Origin: an uncultured Desulfuromonas sp.
GTDB lineage: Bacteria > Desulfobacterota > Desulfuromonadia > Desulfuromonadales > Trichloromonadaceae
Reading direction: 5' to 3'
Length of the DNA: 8,183 nucleotides
Assembly (NCBI GenBank): GCA_937982495.1
Contig: CALJLX010000666.1
Location: forward strand, 1 to 8,183
A program made the position numbers and the translations under genes. Of the stretch, positions 1-6,643 are shown one piece after another; position 1 is the first letter of the stretch, and every line of letters starts with the position of its first letter. The notes under the pieces are model-generated. The model did no database searches. It was not told the DNA's origin and was given only the letters and a program-made list of their open reading frames with translations.

Positions 1-2
1 TG

Positions 3-749
3 AAGGCCACCACCATCCAGGTCTGCGCCGCCTGCGACTTCCACTTCATCAGCCAACTCGATGTCATGCCCGGCGAACAGCCGGAAGCGGAAGTCCGTAC
101 CCTCGACGTCGTCGCCTGGAACTTCATCGAAAAACAACTGAAAAAAAATCGCCCCCAGCTGGAGCGGCGACTGGCGCTGGTCGCCCGCCATACCTCCCTG
201 CAAGAAACGGAATGCCTGGACATCGGCGCCGGGGTCGGGCTCTTCGGACATTTGCTGGAAGAAGCGGGAGCGATTCCCTTCGGCATCGAACCGCAGCTGA
301 TTTTCCGTCAGTTCGCGGAAGAGAAGTATCGTCTACAACTGCGCCCCGAAACCATCGACCACCCCTTCTGGCAGGAGCGCCACGCCGGCCGCTTCGCGGT
401 AGTGACCCTCTGGGACACCCTGGAACACCTCAACTTTCCCGTCGAGACCCTGCGCGACGCCATCCGGGTGATGAAACCGGGCGGCCTGCTCTTTCTCGAC
501 ACCCCCTCCCGGGATTCCCTCTACTACCGCATCAGCGAGTGGTCCTACCGCCTCAGCAACGGCGCCAACCCCCTCTTTCTCAATTCCCTCTACTCCCCCA
601 AACCCTTTCGCCACAAACAGATCTTCACGGTGCGACAGCTGACGGATCTGATCGAAGGCCTCGGGTTGCAGGTCATTGAACTGAACCGCTCGGGCCTCTT
701 CGATGCCAGCAACAAGATCGTCCTTATCGCACAGAAACCGGCGACCTAG
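3..749 (+). CDS. Class I SAM-dependent methyltransferase, 5'-truncated by the window edge
   Basis: The reading frame is open from the left edge to the TAG at 747-749 (248 visible residues), so the true start lies outside. The first in-frame ATG (66) is probably internal, because the upstream codons encode a plausible Cys-Ala-Ala-Cys knuckle (24-35) followed by DFHF, resembling the zinc-ribbon end found in front of many such methyltransferases. SAM-binding motif I is LDIGAGVG (216-239). An acidic loop follows (GIEP). The later motifs VVTLWDTLEHL and MKPGGLLFLDTP match the Methyltransf_11/23 type. The substrate cannot be read from the sequence; relatives with this layout often sit in surface-polysaccharide or lipid-modification clusters, but no such neighbour is visible. 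It converges with the c-di-GMP gene, with 7 bases between stop codons. The fold is well supported; the specific role is unknown. Confidence 0.85.
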   Translation, partial: KATTIQVCAACDFHFISQLDVMPGEQPEAEVRTLDVVAWNFIEKQLKKNRPQLERRLALVARHTSLQETECLDIGAGVGLFGHLLEEAGAIPFGIEPQLIFRQFAEEKYRLQLRPETIDHPFWQERHAGRFAVVTLWDTLEHLNFPVETLRDAIRVMKPGGLLFLDTPSRDSLYYRISEWSYRLSNGANPLFLNSLYSPKPFRHKQIFTVRQLTDLIEGLGLQVIELNRSGLFDASNKIVLIAQKPAT

Positions 750-756
750 GCGCCAC

Positions 757-3675
757 CTACCGACCGGAAAGACGCGCGGCCAGCCGCGGAAACTCATCGC
801 CGGGCAGGGGCCGGCTGACCAGATAGCCCTGCAAGGTCTGGCAGCCCTGGTCCAGCAGGTAGCTTCTCTGCTCCGGGGTTTCCACGCCCTCGGCGACAAC
901 GGAAAGACCCAGGTTCCGGGCCATGGCCAGAATCGTCTCGACAATCCGCTCGTCGCTTTCGTCCCCTGGAACATCGCGAATGAAACTGCTATCGATTTTG
1001 AGGGTATGAATGGGGAAATGCTTCAGATGCATGAGCGACGAATAGCCGGTGCCGAAATCGTCGATGGCGATGGATACCCCCAAAGCCTCCAGCTGATGTA
1101 ACAACCTGCGGGTGTTTTCGACGTTGACCATCATGGCCGACTCGGTGATCTCCACTTCCAGATTGGTCGGCGACAAACCGCTTTCGGCCAACGCTTCGTT
1201 AACCAGGGGAAGAAACTGGGGATCGGAGAACTGTTTGGCGGAAACGTTCACCGCAAACCGCAGATGTTCATAACCGGGCCGGGCGCACAGGTCGGCGGCA
1301 TAAAGACAGGTGGCGCGCAACACCTGTTCTCCCAGGGGCATAATCAACCCGGTTTCTTCGCAGAGGGGAATGAATCGGCCCGGCGAAACGACCTGGCCGT
1401 CCGCTCTCACCCAACGGACCAAGGCTTCGGCGCCAACCAACCGCATGCTGTCGAGCTCAACCTGCGGCTGATAGTAGACCTGGAATTCTTTTTCATCCAA
1501 GGCCTTGCGCACCGCCTCTTCCAGGGCCAGGTCGTCGCGGCTCTTTTCATCCAAGGCGCTGTGGAACAGGTAGAAGGTGTTTTTCCCCTCCGCCTTGGCC
1601 GCATACATGGCGAGATCGGCGTTTTTCAGCAGATCGTCCACCGTCTCGCCGTGGTCGGGGTAAATGGACACCCCCAGACTGGTGCTGACGTGCACCTCCC
1701 GGCCTTGCACGGCAAGATAGCCGGAGAGAGTGGCGATCAACGCCTGCGCCTTGCGGTAAATCGTCTGGGAATCGGGAGCTTCTTCCAGCACGGCGACAAA
1801 CTCATCGCCGCCGAGTCGGCAGACCGTATCCTCGGCGCGAAAACTCTGGCGCAACAGCCCGGAAAAGGCCAGCAACAGTTGGTCACCGAAAGGATGCCCC
1901 TGGGTATCGTTGATCTTCTTGAAATTATCCAGATCAAAGAAAAAGATGCCGACCTTGTGCCCGCGACGCTTGGCCCGCTCCATGGCATAGCTGAGATGGT
2001 CCACCAGCAACAGGCGGTTGGGCAGACCGGTGAGGGTGTCATGAAACGCCTGGAAGCGGATGGTGGCTTCCTGTTCCTTGATTTTACGCAGGTCGTGGAA
2101 CATGGCGACCACCCCCGCCAGCATGCCGTCGCCATGGGAATAGGCCGATACCGACATGTCGACCGGAATCATCTCCCCTTGCGCGCCGTTCAGAAGAGTT
2201 TCCCCGGACCATTCGCCAGTCTGCCGCACGACCCGACCCATTTCGGAAAGAAAATCGTCGTTGCCGGTCAAGCGGAAGACGATCGTCCGGCGGCCGACGA
2301 TTTCGGCCGCCCGGAAGCCGGTCATCCGGAGAAACTCCGGATTGGCCATGATGATCTCCCCTTCGCAATCCGCCACCAGGATCCCCTCGCCGGCATGGTC
2401 GAAGACCTTGCCCATCAGGAGCAGACGGGTGTTCGCCGCCTGCAGTTCCCGGGTGCGCTCGGCCACCCTCAGCTCAAGATGGCCATGGGCCTCCTGCAGA
2501 CCCGCCTGAGCCTGCAACAGATGTTCCAGCGTTTGCCGCAGTTCACTCTCCTTGAGCTGCAAGCGGTCGGTCATCTCGTTGAAGGCCCGGGCGAGAAGGG
2601 CCAGTTCGTCCTTGCCACGCACCTCTAGGCGCGGCACCGTCCCTTCTCCCGCATAGCCATGCACGGCGTCGACCAGGGGCCGCATGCGGGCCTTCAAAGC
2701 CCGGCTGAGAATGATCGCCAGCAGCAGAGAACCCAGCAAGGCGCAGCCGAGCACCACCGAGAACTGCAGCATTCCCCGGGCGGCGTCCTGCAGAATCCCC
2801 TGGCGCTGCCGGGCAAAGGCCTGCTGCTCGGCCCGCGTCAGCAGGTCGAGATCGAGCTGGGCGTTATCCCACAACCGGGAGATTTTGCGGATTTCATCGG
2901 TCAGATACGACAGGTTGGGATCGTACGACCAGAGCCGGTAGATGCCGGGGAGGTAGGCCCGTATCGCGTCCACGCTTTCCACCAGGCGCTGCAGCGTCTC
3001 CAAGTGGCCGGGGTCCTGTCCTGCTTCCTCTGCTTCGTCCCGGTAGAAGTCCGCCAAGTACTCGCTGGCCTGCTGCAACAGCCGGACGATGACCTCGGGC
3101 TGGTGCACGGCGTTGTCCTCCACCTGGCGAAACAGCTCCCTCGCCGCCTGGCCCAGTTCGTACAGGGCAGCGACCGCGCTTTGTTCCGCCGGGGGGAGGT
3201 CGGCCAGATAGGATAAATCGCCGGTCTGCCGCGCCAGGCTGTCCAGTTCGAGCCGCAGTTGGGCGGCGATAAGTTGCCGGTCGGAGGAATAGAGCTTCTC
3301 GGCCGCGCGATAGGAGGCGAGCCCGGCGATGATCTTCGCACAGCGCTCCCTTAAAGCCGGCAGCTCCGCCTGCACGGTCCCCTGCGCGCTCGAATCGAGC
3401 CGCCCGGAAAAACTACGCAGCTCCTCGATGATCTGGACGATGCTGTCCGCGGGCACATAGGCTTCGCTGAGATCGAAGAGAAAGAGGGTGGAGGCCAGTC
3501 GCAGCGAGCGCTCGACCCGGTAGATCAGGGACAACTCGGCGGCCAGATCGTCCCCGAGCGTCGTGATCGACTCACGGTTCGCGGCAATCCGCTCATAGGC
3601 CAAAAGGCCCATGCCGAGTTGCAGGGCAACCAGCAGGGCCAGGCCGAGGTTCTTGATCCAGTGAAAAGGGAGCAT
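757..3675 (-). CDS. Membrane sensor HAMP-PAS-GGDEF-EAL protein (putative bifunctional c-di-GMP cyclase/phosphodiesterase)
   Basis: Predicted inner-membrane protein of 972 residues that makes and/or degrades c-di-GMP. Order of parts: transmembrane helix about 6-27; an all-helical periplasmic region about 28-302; second transmembrane helix about 303-324; HAMP about 325-372; a likely coiled coil about 373-420; PAS about 421-533; GGDEF about 540-705; EAL about 715-965. The GGDEF domain has the signature GGDEF at 622-626, a metal-binding FDLDNFKKIND segment at 580-590, and an RxxD product-inhibition site (RAED, 613-616) exactly five residues before GGDEF. The EAL domain has E750-A-L, N810 (VNVS), E842 (EITES), D872-D873 (DDFGTG), K893 (LKID) and E929/E932 (AEGVE), which are the residues expected for an active phosphodiesterase. 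Both activities are therefore predicted, though one may dominate in vivo. The ATG is preceded by GAGGGG. It starts 7 bases after the stop of the secreted EB_dh-like gene, implying one operon. The signal sensed is unknown; the periplasmic region may be HBM- or DAHL-like, which I cannot confirm by eye. Confidence 0.95.
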   Translation of the reverse strand: MLPFHWIKNLGLALLVALQLGMGLLAYERIAANRESITTLGDDLAAELSLIYRVERSLRLASTLFLFDLSEAYVPADSIVQIIEELRSFSGRLDSSAQGTVQAELPALRERCAKIIAGLASYRAAEKLYSSDRQLIAAQLRLELDSLARQTGDLSYLADLPPAEQSAVAALYELGQAARELFRQVEDNAVHQPEVIVRLLQQASEYLADFYRDEAEEAGQDPGHLETLQRLVESVDAIRAYLPGIYRLWSYDPNLSYLTDEIRKISRLWDNAQLDLDLLTRAEQQAFARQRQGILQDAARGMLQFSVVLGCALLGSLLLAIILSRALKARMRPLVDAVHGYAGEGTVPRLEVRGKDELALLARAFNEMTDRLQLKESELRQTLEHLLQAQAGLQEAHGHLELRVAERTRELQAANTRLLLMGKVFDHAGEGILVADCEGEIIMANPEFLRMTGFRAAEIVGRRTIVFRLTGNDDFLSEMGRVVRQTGEWSGETLLNGAQGEMIPVDMSVSAYSHGDGMLAGVVAMFHDLRKIKEQEATIRFQAFHDTLTGLPNRLLLVDHLSYAMERAKRRGHKVGIFFFDLDNFKKINDTQGHPFGDQLLLAFSGLLRQSFRAEDTVCRLGGDEFVAVLEEAPDSQTIYRKAQALIATLSGYLAVQGREVHVSTSLGVSIYPDHGETVDDLLKNADLAMYAAKAEGKNTFYLFHSALDEKSRDDLALEEAVRKALDEKEFQVYYQPQVELDSMRLVGAEALVRWVRADGQVVSPGRFIPLCEETGLIMPLGEQVLRATCLYAADLCARPGYEHLRFAVNVSAKQFSDPQFLPLVNEALAESGLSPTNLEVEITESAMMVNVENTRRLLHQLEALGVSIAIDDFGTGYSSLMHLKHFPIHTLKIDSSFIRDVPGDESDERIVETILAMARNLGLSVVAEGVETPEQRSYLLDQGCQTLQGYLVSRPLPGDEFPRLAARLSGR

Positions 3676-3682
3676 CGACCCC

Positions 3683-4546
3683 TCAGGGATTGAAGGTCAG
3701 GTGGATCAGCTCGCCGACATCCCCCGAGCCGTAGAGCGGGTTCTCGCTTTCCGGCTCGGGATCGCGCCCGGAAATCTCATAGCGGCTGACCCCGAAAGGA
3801 TAGCGCCCGGACAATTCGAAGCGCACATCGTCACCGTGTCCGCTGTCGAGCAGGCGGGAGAATTCGATGGTCCATACGCCCTGTTGCCAGACCCCTTTGG
3901 CCCGCACGTCGGCGCGGCTTCCCGAGGGCGTCACCAGGTCGTATTTGGGCATGTTATCCTGGATATAGCCGGCGTGCAGCAGCGGCTGATAGGTCGGATT
4001 CCCCTCGTCGCCGTCCCGCTGCAGATAGAAGACGTTGCCTTCGCTGGAAATGAGCATCTTGGCTTTTTTGTCGCGGGTCGTGGTGTAATGCTGGATCTTG
4101 TCGTCGGCAAAGCCGGCATGGTCGGTGCGATGGGCCTTCCAGAACCAGATGTCGGCCGTGTACGGGCGGTTTTCCTTGAGGGTCAGGGTGGTCGGGTGGG
4201 CGACCATGCTCCACTTCAGCACCAGACAATCTTCCCGGGTCGGGCCGTCCTGGTAGCTTTTGAGCGCGGGATCCCAGAGCAGCTGCCGATGGAGTCGGTT
4301 TTCCGTCGCGTCGGGATATTGACCGAGCAGGTAAACGCGCTCGCCGTCATGGACGGCCTTCAAGGTGATGTCGATATTGGCGACGACATCCCGCACCCGC
4401 ACCCCCGTGGCCTGAGCCCAGGCCGCATCCGCGACGCTACCGTCGATAACCGGAGGCTGCGCCACCCGTTCGGCGACCAACGCCAGGTCGGCAAAACCGC
4501 TGATCGGAAAGAACAGAAAGAGCAACAACCCATAGAGTTTTTTCAT
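3683..4546 (-). CDS. Secreted ethylbenzene-dehydrogenase-related (EB_dh/DOMON-like) putative haem-binding protein
   Basis: Encodes 287 residues. A signal peptide is clear: MKK, a hydrophobic core at 4-15, and a likely signal peptidase I cut after GFA (19/20), so the protein is predicted to be periplasmic. The mature part begins with a CBM9/DOMON-style segment (VIDGSVADAAWAQA, 33-46). It carries DIWFWKAHRTDHAGFADD at 132-149, the region I recognise from the ethylbenzene dehydrogenase-related family, in which the domain binds haem b in the gamma subunit of molybdenum enzymes or occurs in cytochromes. The C-terminal block GVWTIEFSRLL (223-233) and GRYPFGVSRYE (248-258) also fits. There is no CxxCH, so no covalent haem c, and only one Cys (C107). 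No molybdenum subunit is nearby, so an enzyme-subunit role is not supported; a sensor or electron-transfer role is inference. The ATG at 4546 is chosen because GGGAGG lies 4 bases upstream and the signal peptide starts there; an in-frame extension to 4750 gives low-complexity, non-protein-like sequence. It is probably the first gene of an operon with the GGDEF-EAL gene. Confidence 0.8.
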   Translation of the reverse strand: MKKLYGLLLFLFFPISGFADLALVAERVAQPPVIDGSVADAAWAQATGVRVRDVVANIDITLKAVHDGERVYLLGQYPDATENRLHRQLLWDPALKSYQDGPTREDCLVLKWSMVAHPTTLTLKENRPYTADIWFWKAHRTDHAGFADDKIQHYTTTRDKKAKMLISSEGNVFYLQRDGDEGNPTYQPLLHAGYIQDNMPKYDLVTPSGSRADVRAKGVWQQGVWTIEFSRLLDSGHGDDVRFELSGRYPFGVSRYEISGRDPEPESENPLYGSGDVGELIHLTFNP

Positions 4547-4550
4547 AATT

Positions 4551-4556
4551 CCTCCC
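4551..4556 (-). promoter_or_regulatory. Ribosome binding site of the EB_dh-like gene
   Basis: Read on the minus strand this is GGGAGG, then AATT, then the ATG at 4546. It fixes the start of the secreted protein at its signal peptide and argues against the longer in-frame start at 4750. Confidence 0.8.
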
Positions 4557-4617
4557 GGAAAAGGCACGAATATATCCTTGCCTACAAATTTCATTCCTTT
4601 TCCCGGCATCCGCCCCC

Positions 4618-4650
4618 AAAAAACCGCGGCCGGGCAAATTCCCCGCGCGG
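4618..4650 (-). terminator. Rho-independent terminator-like hairpin (proximal of two)
   Basis: On the minus strand, CCGCG+CGGG pairs with CCCG+CGCGG (a 9-bp GC-rich stem with a 2-base bulge at 4629-4630) around a 7-base loop (4635-4641). It is followed directly by six U residues (4623-4618). This is the classical intrinsic terminator shape for transcription leaving the HNH gene. It ends about 70 bases before the EB_dh start codon, so it could instead act as an attenuator in a long leader of that operon. The opposite strand has no T-run after the stem. Confidence 0.65.
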
Positions 4651-4699
4651 AAAAAACCGGTGATCCATCCCTGGGTCCACGACATGAACACCACCGGTT
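4651..4699 (-). terminator. Second terminator-like inverted repeat with U6 tail (distal)
   Basis: The arms AACCGGTG (minus strand, 4699-4692) and CACCGGTT (4662-4655) are perfect 8-bp complements separated by 29 bases, and the second arm runs into a T6 tract (4656-4651). The wide loop makes it a weaker intrinsic terminator than the hairpin at 4618-4650, unless the loop folds further. Both point in the same direction, so either they are a tandem terminator of the HNH gene or they form part of a structured leader. Confidence 0.45.
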
Positions 4700-4812
4700 A
4701 AAGCACCGCCTTCCCCCGCGAAATCCCGTCCTCCGGCCGGCCTTAGTCATTTATCAAAGATCAAAACAAAGAGACCCCACAACCGGAGCACCCGGGCCGG
4801 GCGTAAGGGGCG

Positions 4813-5118
4813 TCAACAGCCCGCATCGTCGGCGCCGTGACTCGCCAGATACGCCTCCCATTCCATGGGCAGCAGATGTTTTTTCTTGTTGTTGCAGTCC
4901 TTGCAGGCGGGCACGCAGTTGTTCTTGGTGCTCTTCCCCCCCCGGGAAACGGGGACCAGATGGTCGAGGGTCAGCTCTTTCGGCGCCACTTTCCGCCCAC
5001 AGTAGTGGCAGATACCGGTGGCGACGCGGTTCTTCCACCAGCGGCTCTGACGCAGCTCCCGGGCTTTTTCCCGTTCGCGGCGTTCGTCTTCTTCGGTCAC
5101 ATCCAGAAACGGTTCCAT
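4813..5118 (-). CDS. Small HNH endonuclease family protein
   Basis: Encodes 101 residues. A charged helical N-terminus (9-30, rich in E and R) precedes a zinc-supported HNH motif: CHYC (37-40), the catalytic-type DH at 52-53 within LTLDHLVPVSRGG, the Asn pair at 66-67, and CKDCNNKK (72-79) supplying the second Cys pair and the final Asn. This order, C-x2-C, D-H, N, C-x2-C-N, is typical of free-standing HNH proteins of about 100 residues, metal-dependent DNA nickases or nucleases whose biological roles are mostly unassigned. The ATG at 5118 is chosen because AAGGAG (5131-5126) sits 7 bases upstream; a longer in-frame start at 5292 would overlap trkA and adds unconvincing sequence. It is probably transcribed alone, from the promoter candidate at 5150-5179 to the terminators at 4618-4699. 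Nothing nearby (no phage genes, methylase or intron) indicates its target. The codons for R59-G-G lie in a run of eight G. Confidence 0.88.
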   Translation of the reverse strand: MEPFLDVTEEDERREREKARELRQSRWWKNRVATGICHYCGRKVAPKELTLDHLVPVSRGGKSTKNNCVPACKDCNNKKKHLLPMEWEAYLASHGADDAGC

Positions 5119-5149
5119 CTTCACTCTCCTTCCGCCGTGGGAAAACCGG

Positions 5150-5179
5150 ATTGTAGCCTGATGCCCCCGCTGCGGACAA
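5150..5179 (-). promoter_or_regulatory. Candidate sigma-70 promoter of the HNH gene
   Basis: On the minus strand, TTGTCC (5179-5174, 4 of 6 consensus bases) is followed after 18 bases by TACAAT (5155-5150, 5 of 6). Transcription would start near 5143, about 25 bases before the ATG, leaving just enough room for the AAGGAG ribosome binding site. Supported only by visual consensus matching. Confidence 0.4.
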
Positions 5180-5192
5180 CCTTTGCCGGAGC

Positions 5193-5220
5193 TTTTCAGG
5201 GGGCTTGCGAATTTTATCAT
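5193..5220 (+). promoter_or_regulatory. Candidate sigma-70 promoter of the trkA-trkH operon
   Basis: TTTTCA (5193-5198, 4 of 6) and TATCAT (5215-5220, 5 of 6) are separated by 16 bases, inside the only AT-rich patch of the 172-base divergent region. Transcription would begin near 5227 and give a leader of roughly 64 bases. Its -35 box lies 13 bases from that of the divergent HNH promoter candidate. No clear operator repeat was seen. Confidence 0.35.
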
Positions 5221-5290
5221 TTTATGCGATCTATCAGGCGCTTTCGGCTCTTTCCCCGGAACCCTATTCCGCCAGAGAACACACTCCGCC

Positions 5291-6643
5291 ATGAAAATTC
5301 TGATCGTCGGCGTCGGCCAGGTCGGCTACTTCCTCTGCGAACGCCTCTCCCTCGAAGGGCACGAAGTCACCCTCATCGACCGCAGTCCGGAACATCTGGG
5401 CAAGGCGGCGGATCGGCTCAATGTCCTCGGCATTCGCGGCAACGGCGCCAGCGCCGAGGTGCTGGAGCAGGCGGGGATCAAGGACGCGGATATTTTCATC
5501 GCCGTCACCGATCTCGACGAGGTCAACATCCTCGCCTGCCTGCTCGCCCGGGAATACCGGGTACCGACCCGCGTCGCCCGGGTCAAGAGTATCGAATACA
5601 CTGGACAGGGGGCCGTTCTTTCCAAGGAAAAACTCGGCATCGACCTGCTCATCAACCCCGACGATGCGGTCGCCGAGGAGATCGTCCAGATCGCCTGCCG
5701 CGCCGGCGCCTTCGACGTGGCCGAGTTCGCCGAAGGGCAGATCCAGTTTCTCGGCTACCGGATCAACGACGGCAGTCCCCTGTGCGACCTGACCCTGCGG
5801 GAACTGGGGGAGATTCGCGGCATCTACCGCTTCGTCATCACCGCCATCAGCCGCGCCGGGCAGACCATCATCCCCCGGGGGGACGATACCATCCTGGCCG
5901 GCGACAGCATCTTCATCGTCGCCCACCGCAAGGATCTTCCGGCCATTCAATACCTGCTGCAACAGCAGCAGGGGAAGAAACGCGGCGGCGCCCGGGCGTT
6001 CATTCTCGGCGGCGGCAATATCGGCCTGCACGTGGCCCTGGAGTTGGAAACCATGGGTTTTGCAGTGCGCCTCATCGATCAGGATGAAAAACGCTGCGAG
6101 CGCCTGAGCGCCAAGCTCAAGCGCACCCTGGTCATCAACACCGACGGCACCGACATCCGCACCCTGCTCGACGAGGGGGTGGACGGCGCGGATATCTTCA
6201 TCGCCGTCACCGACAACGACGAAAGCAACATCCTCTGCTCGCTGCTGGCCAAGCAGCACGGCGCCCGCCGCAGCCTGGCCCTGGTCAACAAGCCGGAACT
6301 GCTCAATCTCGCCCCCTCCCTCGGCATCGACGCCTGCGTCTCCCCCCGCCAGGCCGCCGCCGGGGCGATCCTCAAATATGTGCGGCGCGGCGGCGTCATC
6401 TCCCTGGCGGCCATCGAGGGGAGCAACGCCGAGGTCATGGAAATCCTCATCAAGCCGGACAGCGAAAAGATCGGCATCCCCCTGCGCAAACTGCACTTCC
6501 CCGCCGGAGCGATCATCGGCGCGGTGATGCATGGCGAAACCTACACCATCCCCACCGGGGACTGCCATTTACAAGCGGGGGATCGGGTCGTGGTCTTCGC
6601 CCTGCCCGCGGCTCTGGGTAAAATCGAGAGGTTTTTCGAATAG
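5291..6643 (+). CDS. trkA: Trk system potassium uptake protein TrkA
   Basis: Encodes 450 residues, close to the usual length of full TrkA proteins (about 450-460). It is the cytoplasmic, nucleotide-binding gating ring of the Trk K+ uptake system. It is built as a tandem duplication: RCK_N 1 (1-135) with GVGQVG at 7-12 and acidic D30 at the end of the second strand; RCK_C 1 (about 140-225); RCK_N 2 (about 233-350) with LGGGNIG at 239-245 and D263; RCK_C 2 (about 365-448). The twin phrases DADIFIAVTDLDEVNIL (65-81) and GADIFIAVTDNDESNIL (299-315) show the internal repeat. The ATG at 5291 is chosen because it opens directly with the MKILIVGVGQVG Rossmann strand; the ribosome binding site is weak (AGAGAA at 5274-5279). 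It is followed without a gap by its membrane partner trkH. Both nucleotide-binding sites look complete. Confidence 0.95.
   Translation: MKILIVGVGQVGYFLCERLSLEGHEVTLIDRSPEHLGKAADRLNVLGIRGNGASAEVLEQAGIKDADIFIAVTDLDEVNILACLLAREYRVPTRVARVKSIEYTGQGAVLSKEKLGIDLLINPDDAVAEEIVQIACRAGAFDVAEFAEGQIQFLGYRINDGSPLCDLTLRELGEIRGIYRFVITAISRAGQTIIPRGDDTILAGDSIFIVAHRKDLPAIQYLLQQQQGKKRGGARAFILGGGNIGLHVALELETMGFAVRLIDQDEKRCERLSAKLKRTLVINTDGTDIRTLLDEGVDGADIFIAVTDNDESNILCSLLAKQHGARRSLALVNKPELLNLAPSLGIDACVSPRQAAAGAILKYVRRGGVISLAAIEGSNAEVMEILIKPDSEKIGIPLRKLHFPAGAIIGAVMHGETYTIPTGDCHLQAGDRVVVFALPAALGKIERFFE

Noticed and set aside
1264..2628. Long open frame on the + strand opposite the GGDEF-EAL gene
   Set aside because: It is antisense to conserved GGDEF/PAS motifs, has no recognisable domain, and is explained by GC-rich codon structure.
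4564..4582. Sigma-54 promoter from a GG-N10-GC spacing on the minus strand
   Set aside because: Only the GG and GC pairs fit; the neighbouring CAC and TT consensus bases are absent.
3701..4663. Long open frame on the + strand opposite the EB_dh gene
   Set aside because: The minus-strand frame has a signal peptide, family motifs and a strong ribosome binding site; this one has none.
4547..4750. N-terminal extension of the EB_dh gene to an ATG at 4750
   Set aside because: The extension runs through both terminator hairpins and would bury the signal peptide; the ribosome binding site at 4551-4556 marks the true start.
4547..4812. c-di-GMP (GEMM-I/II), cobalamin or molybdenum-cofactor riboswitch
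   Set aside because: Tempting next to a c-di-GMP gene, but the conserved core strings of these classes could not be found on the minus strand. A covariance-model search would be decisive.
5119..5292. Longer HNH protein starting at 5292
   Set aside because: It would overlap the trkA start, lacks a good ribosome binding site, and the added residues look non-coding; AAGGAG at 5126-5131 supports the start at 5118.
5264..6568. Long open frame on the minus strand opposite trkA
   Set aside because: Its composition is rich in D, G, E and A, as expected from a frame antisense to a GC-rich gene, and trkA is unmistakable on the other strand.
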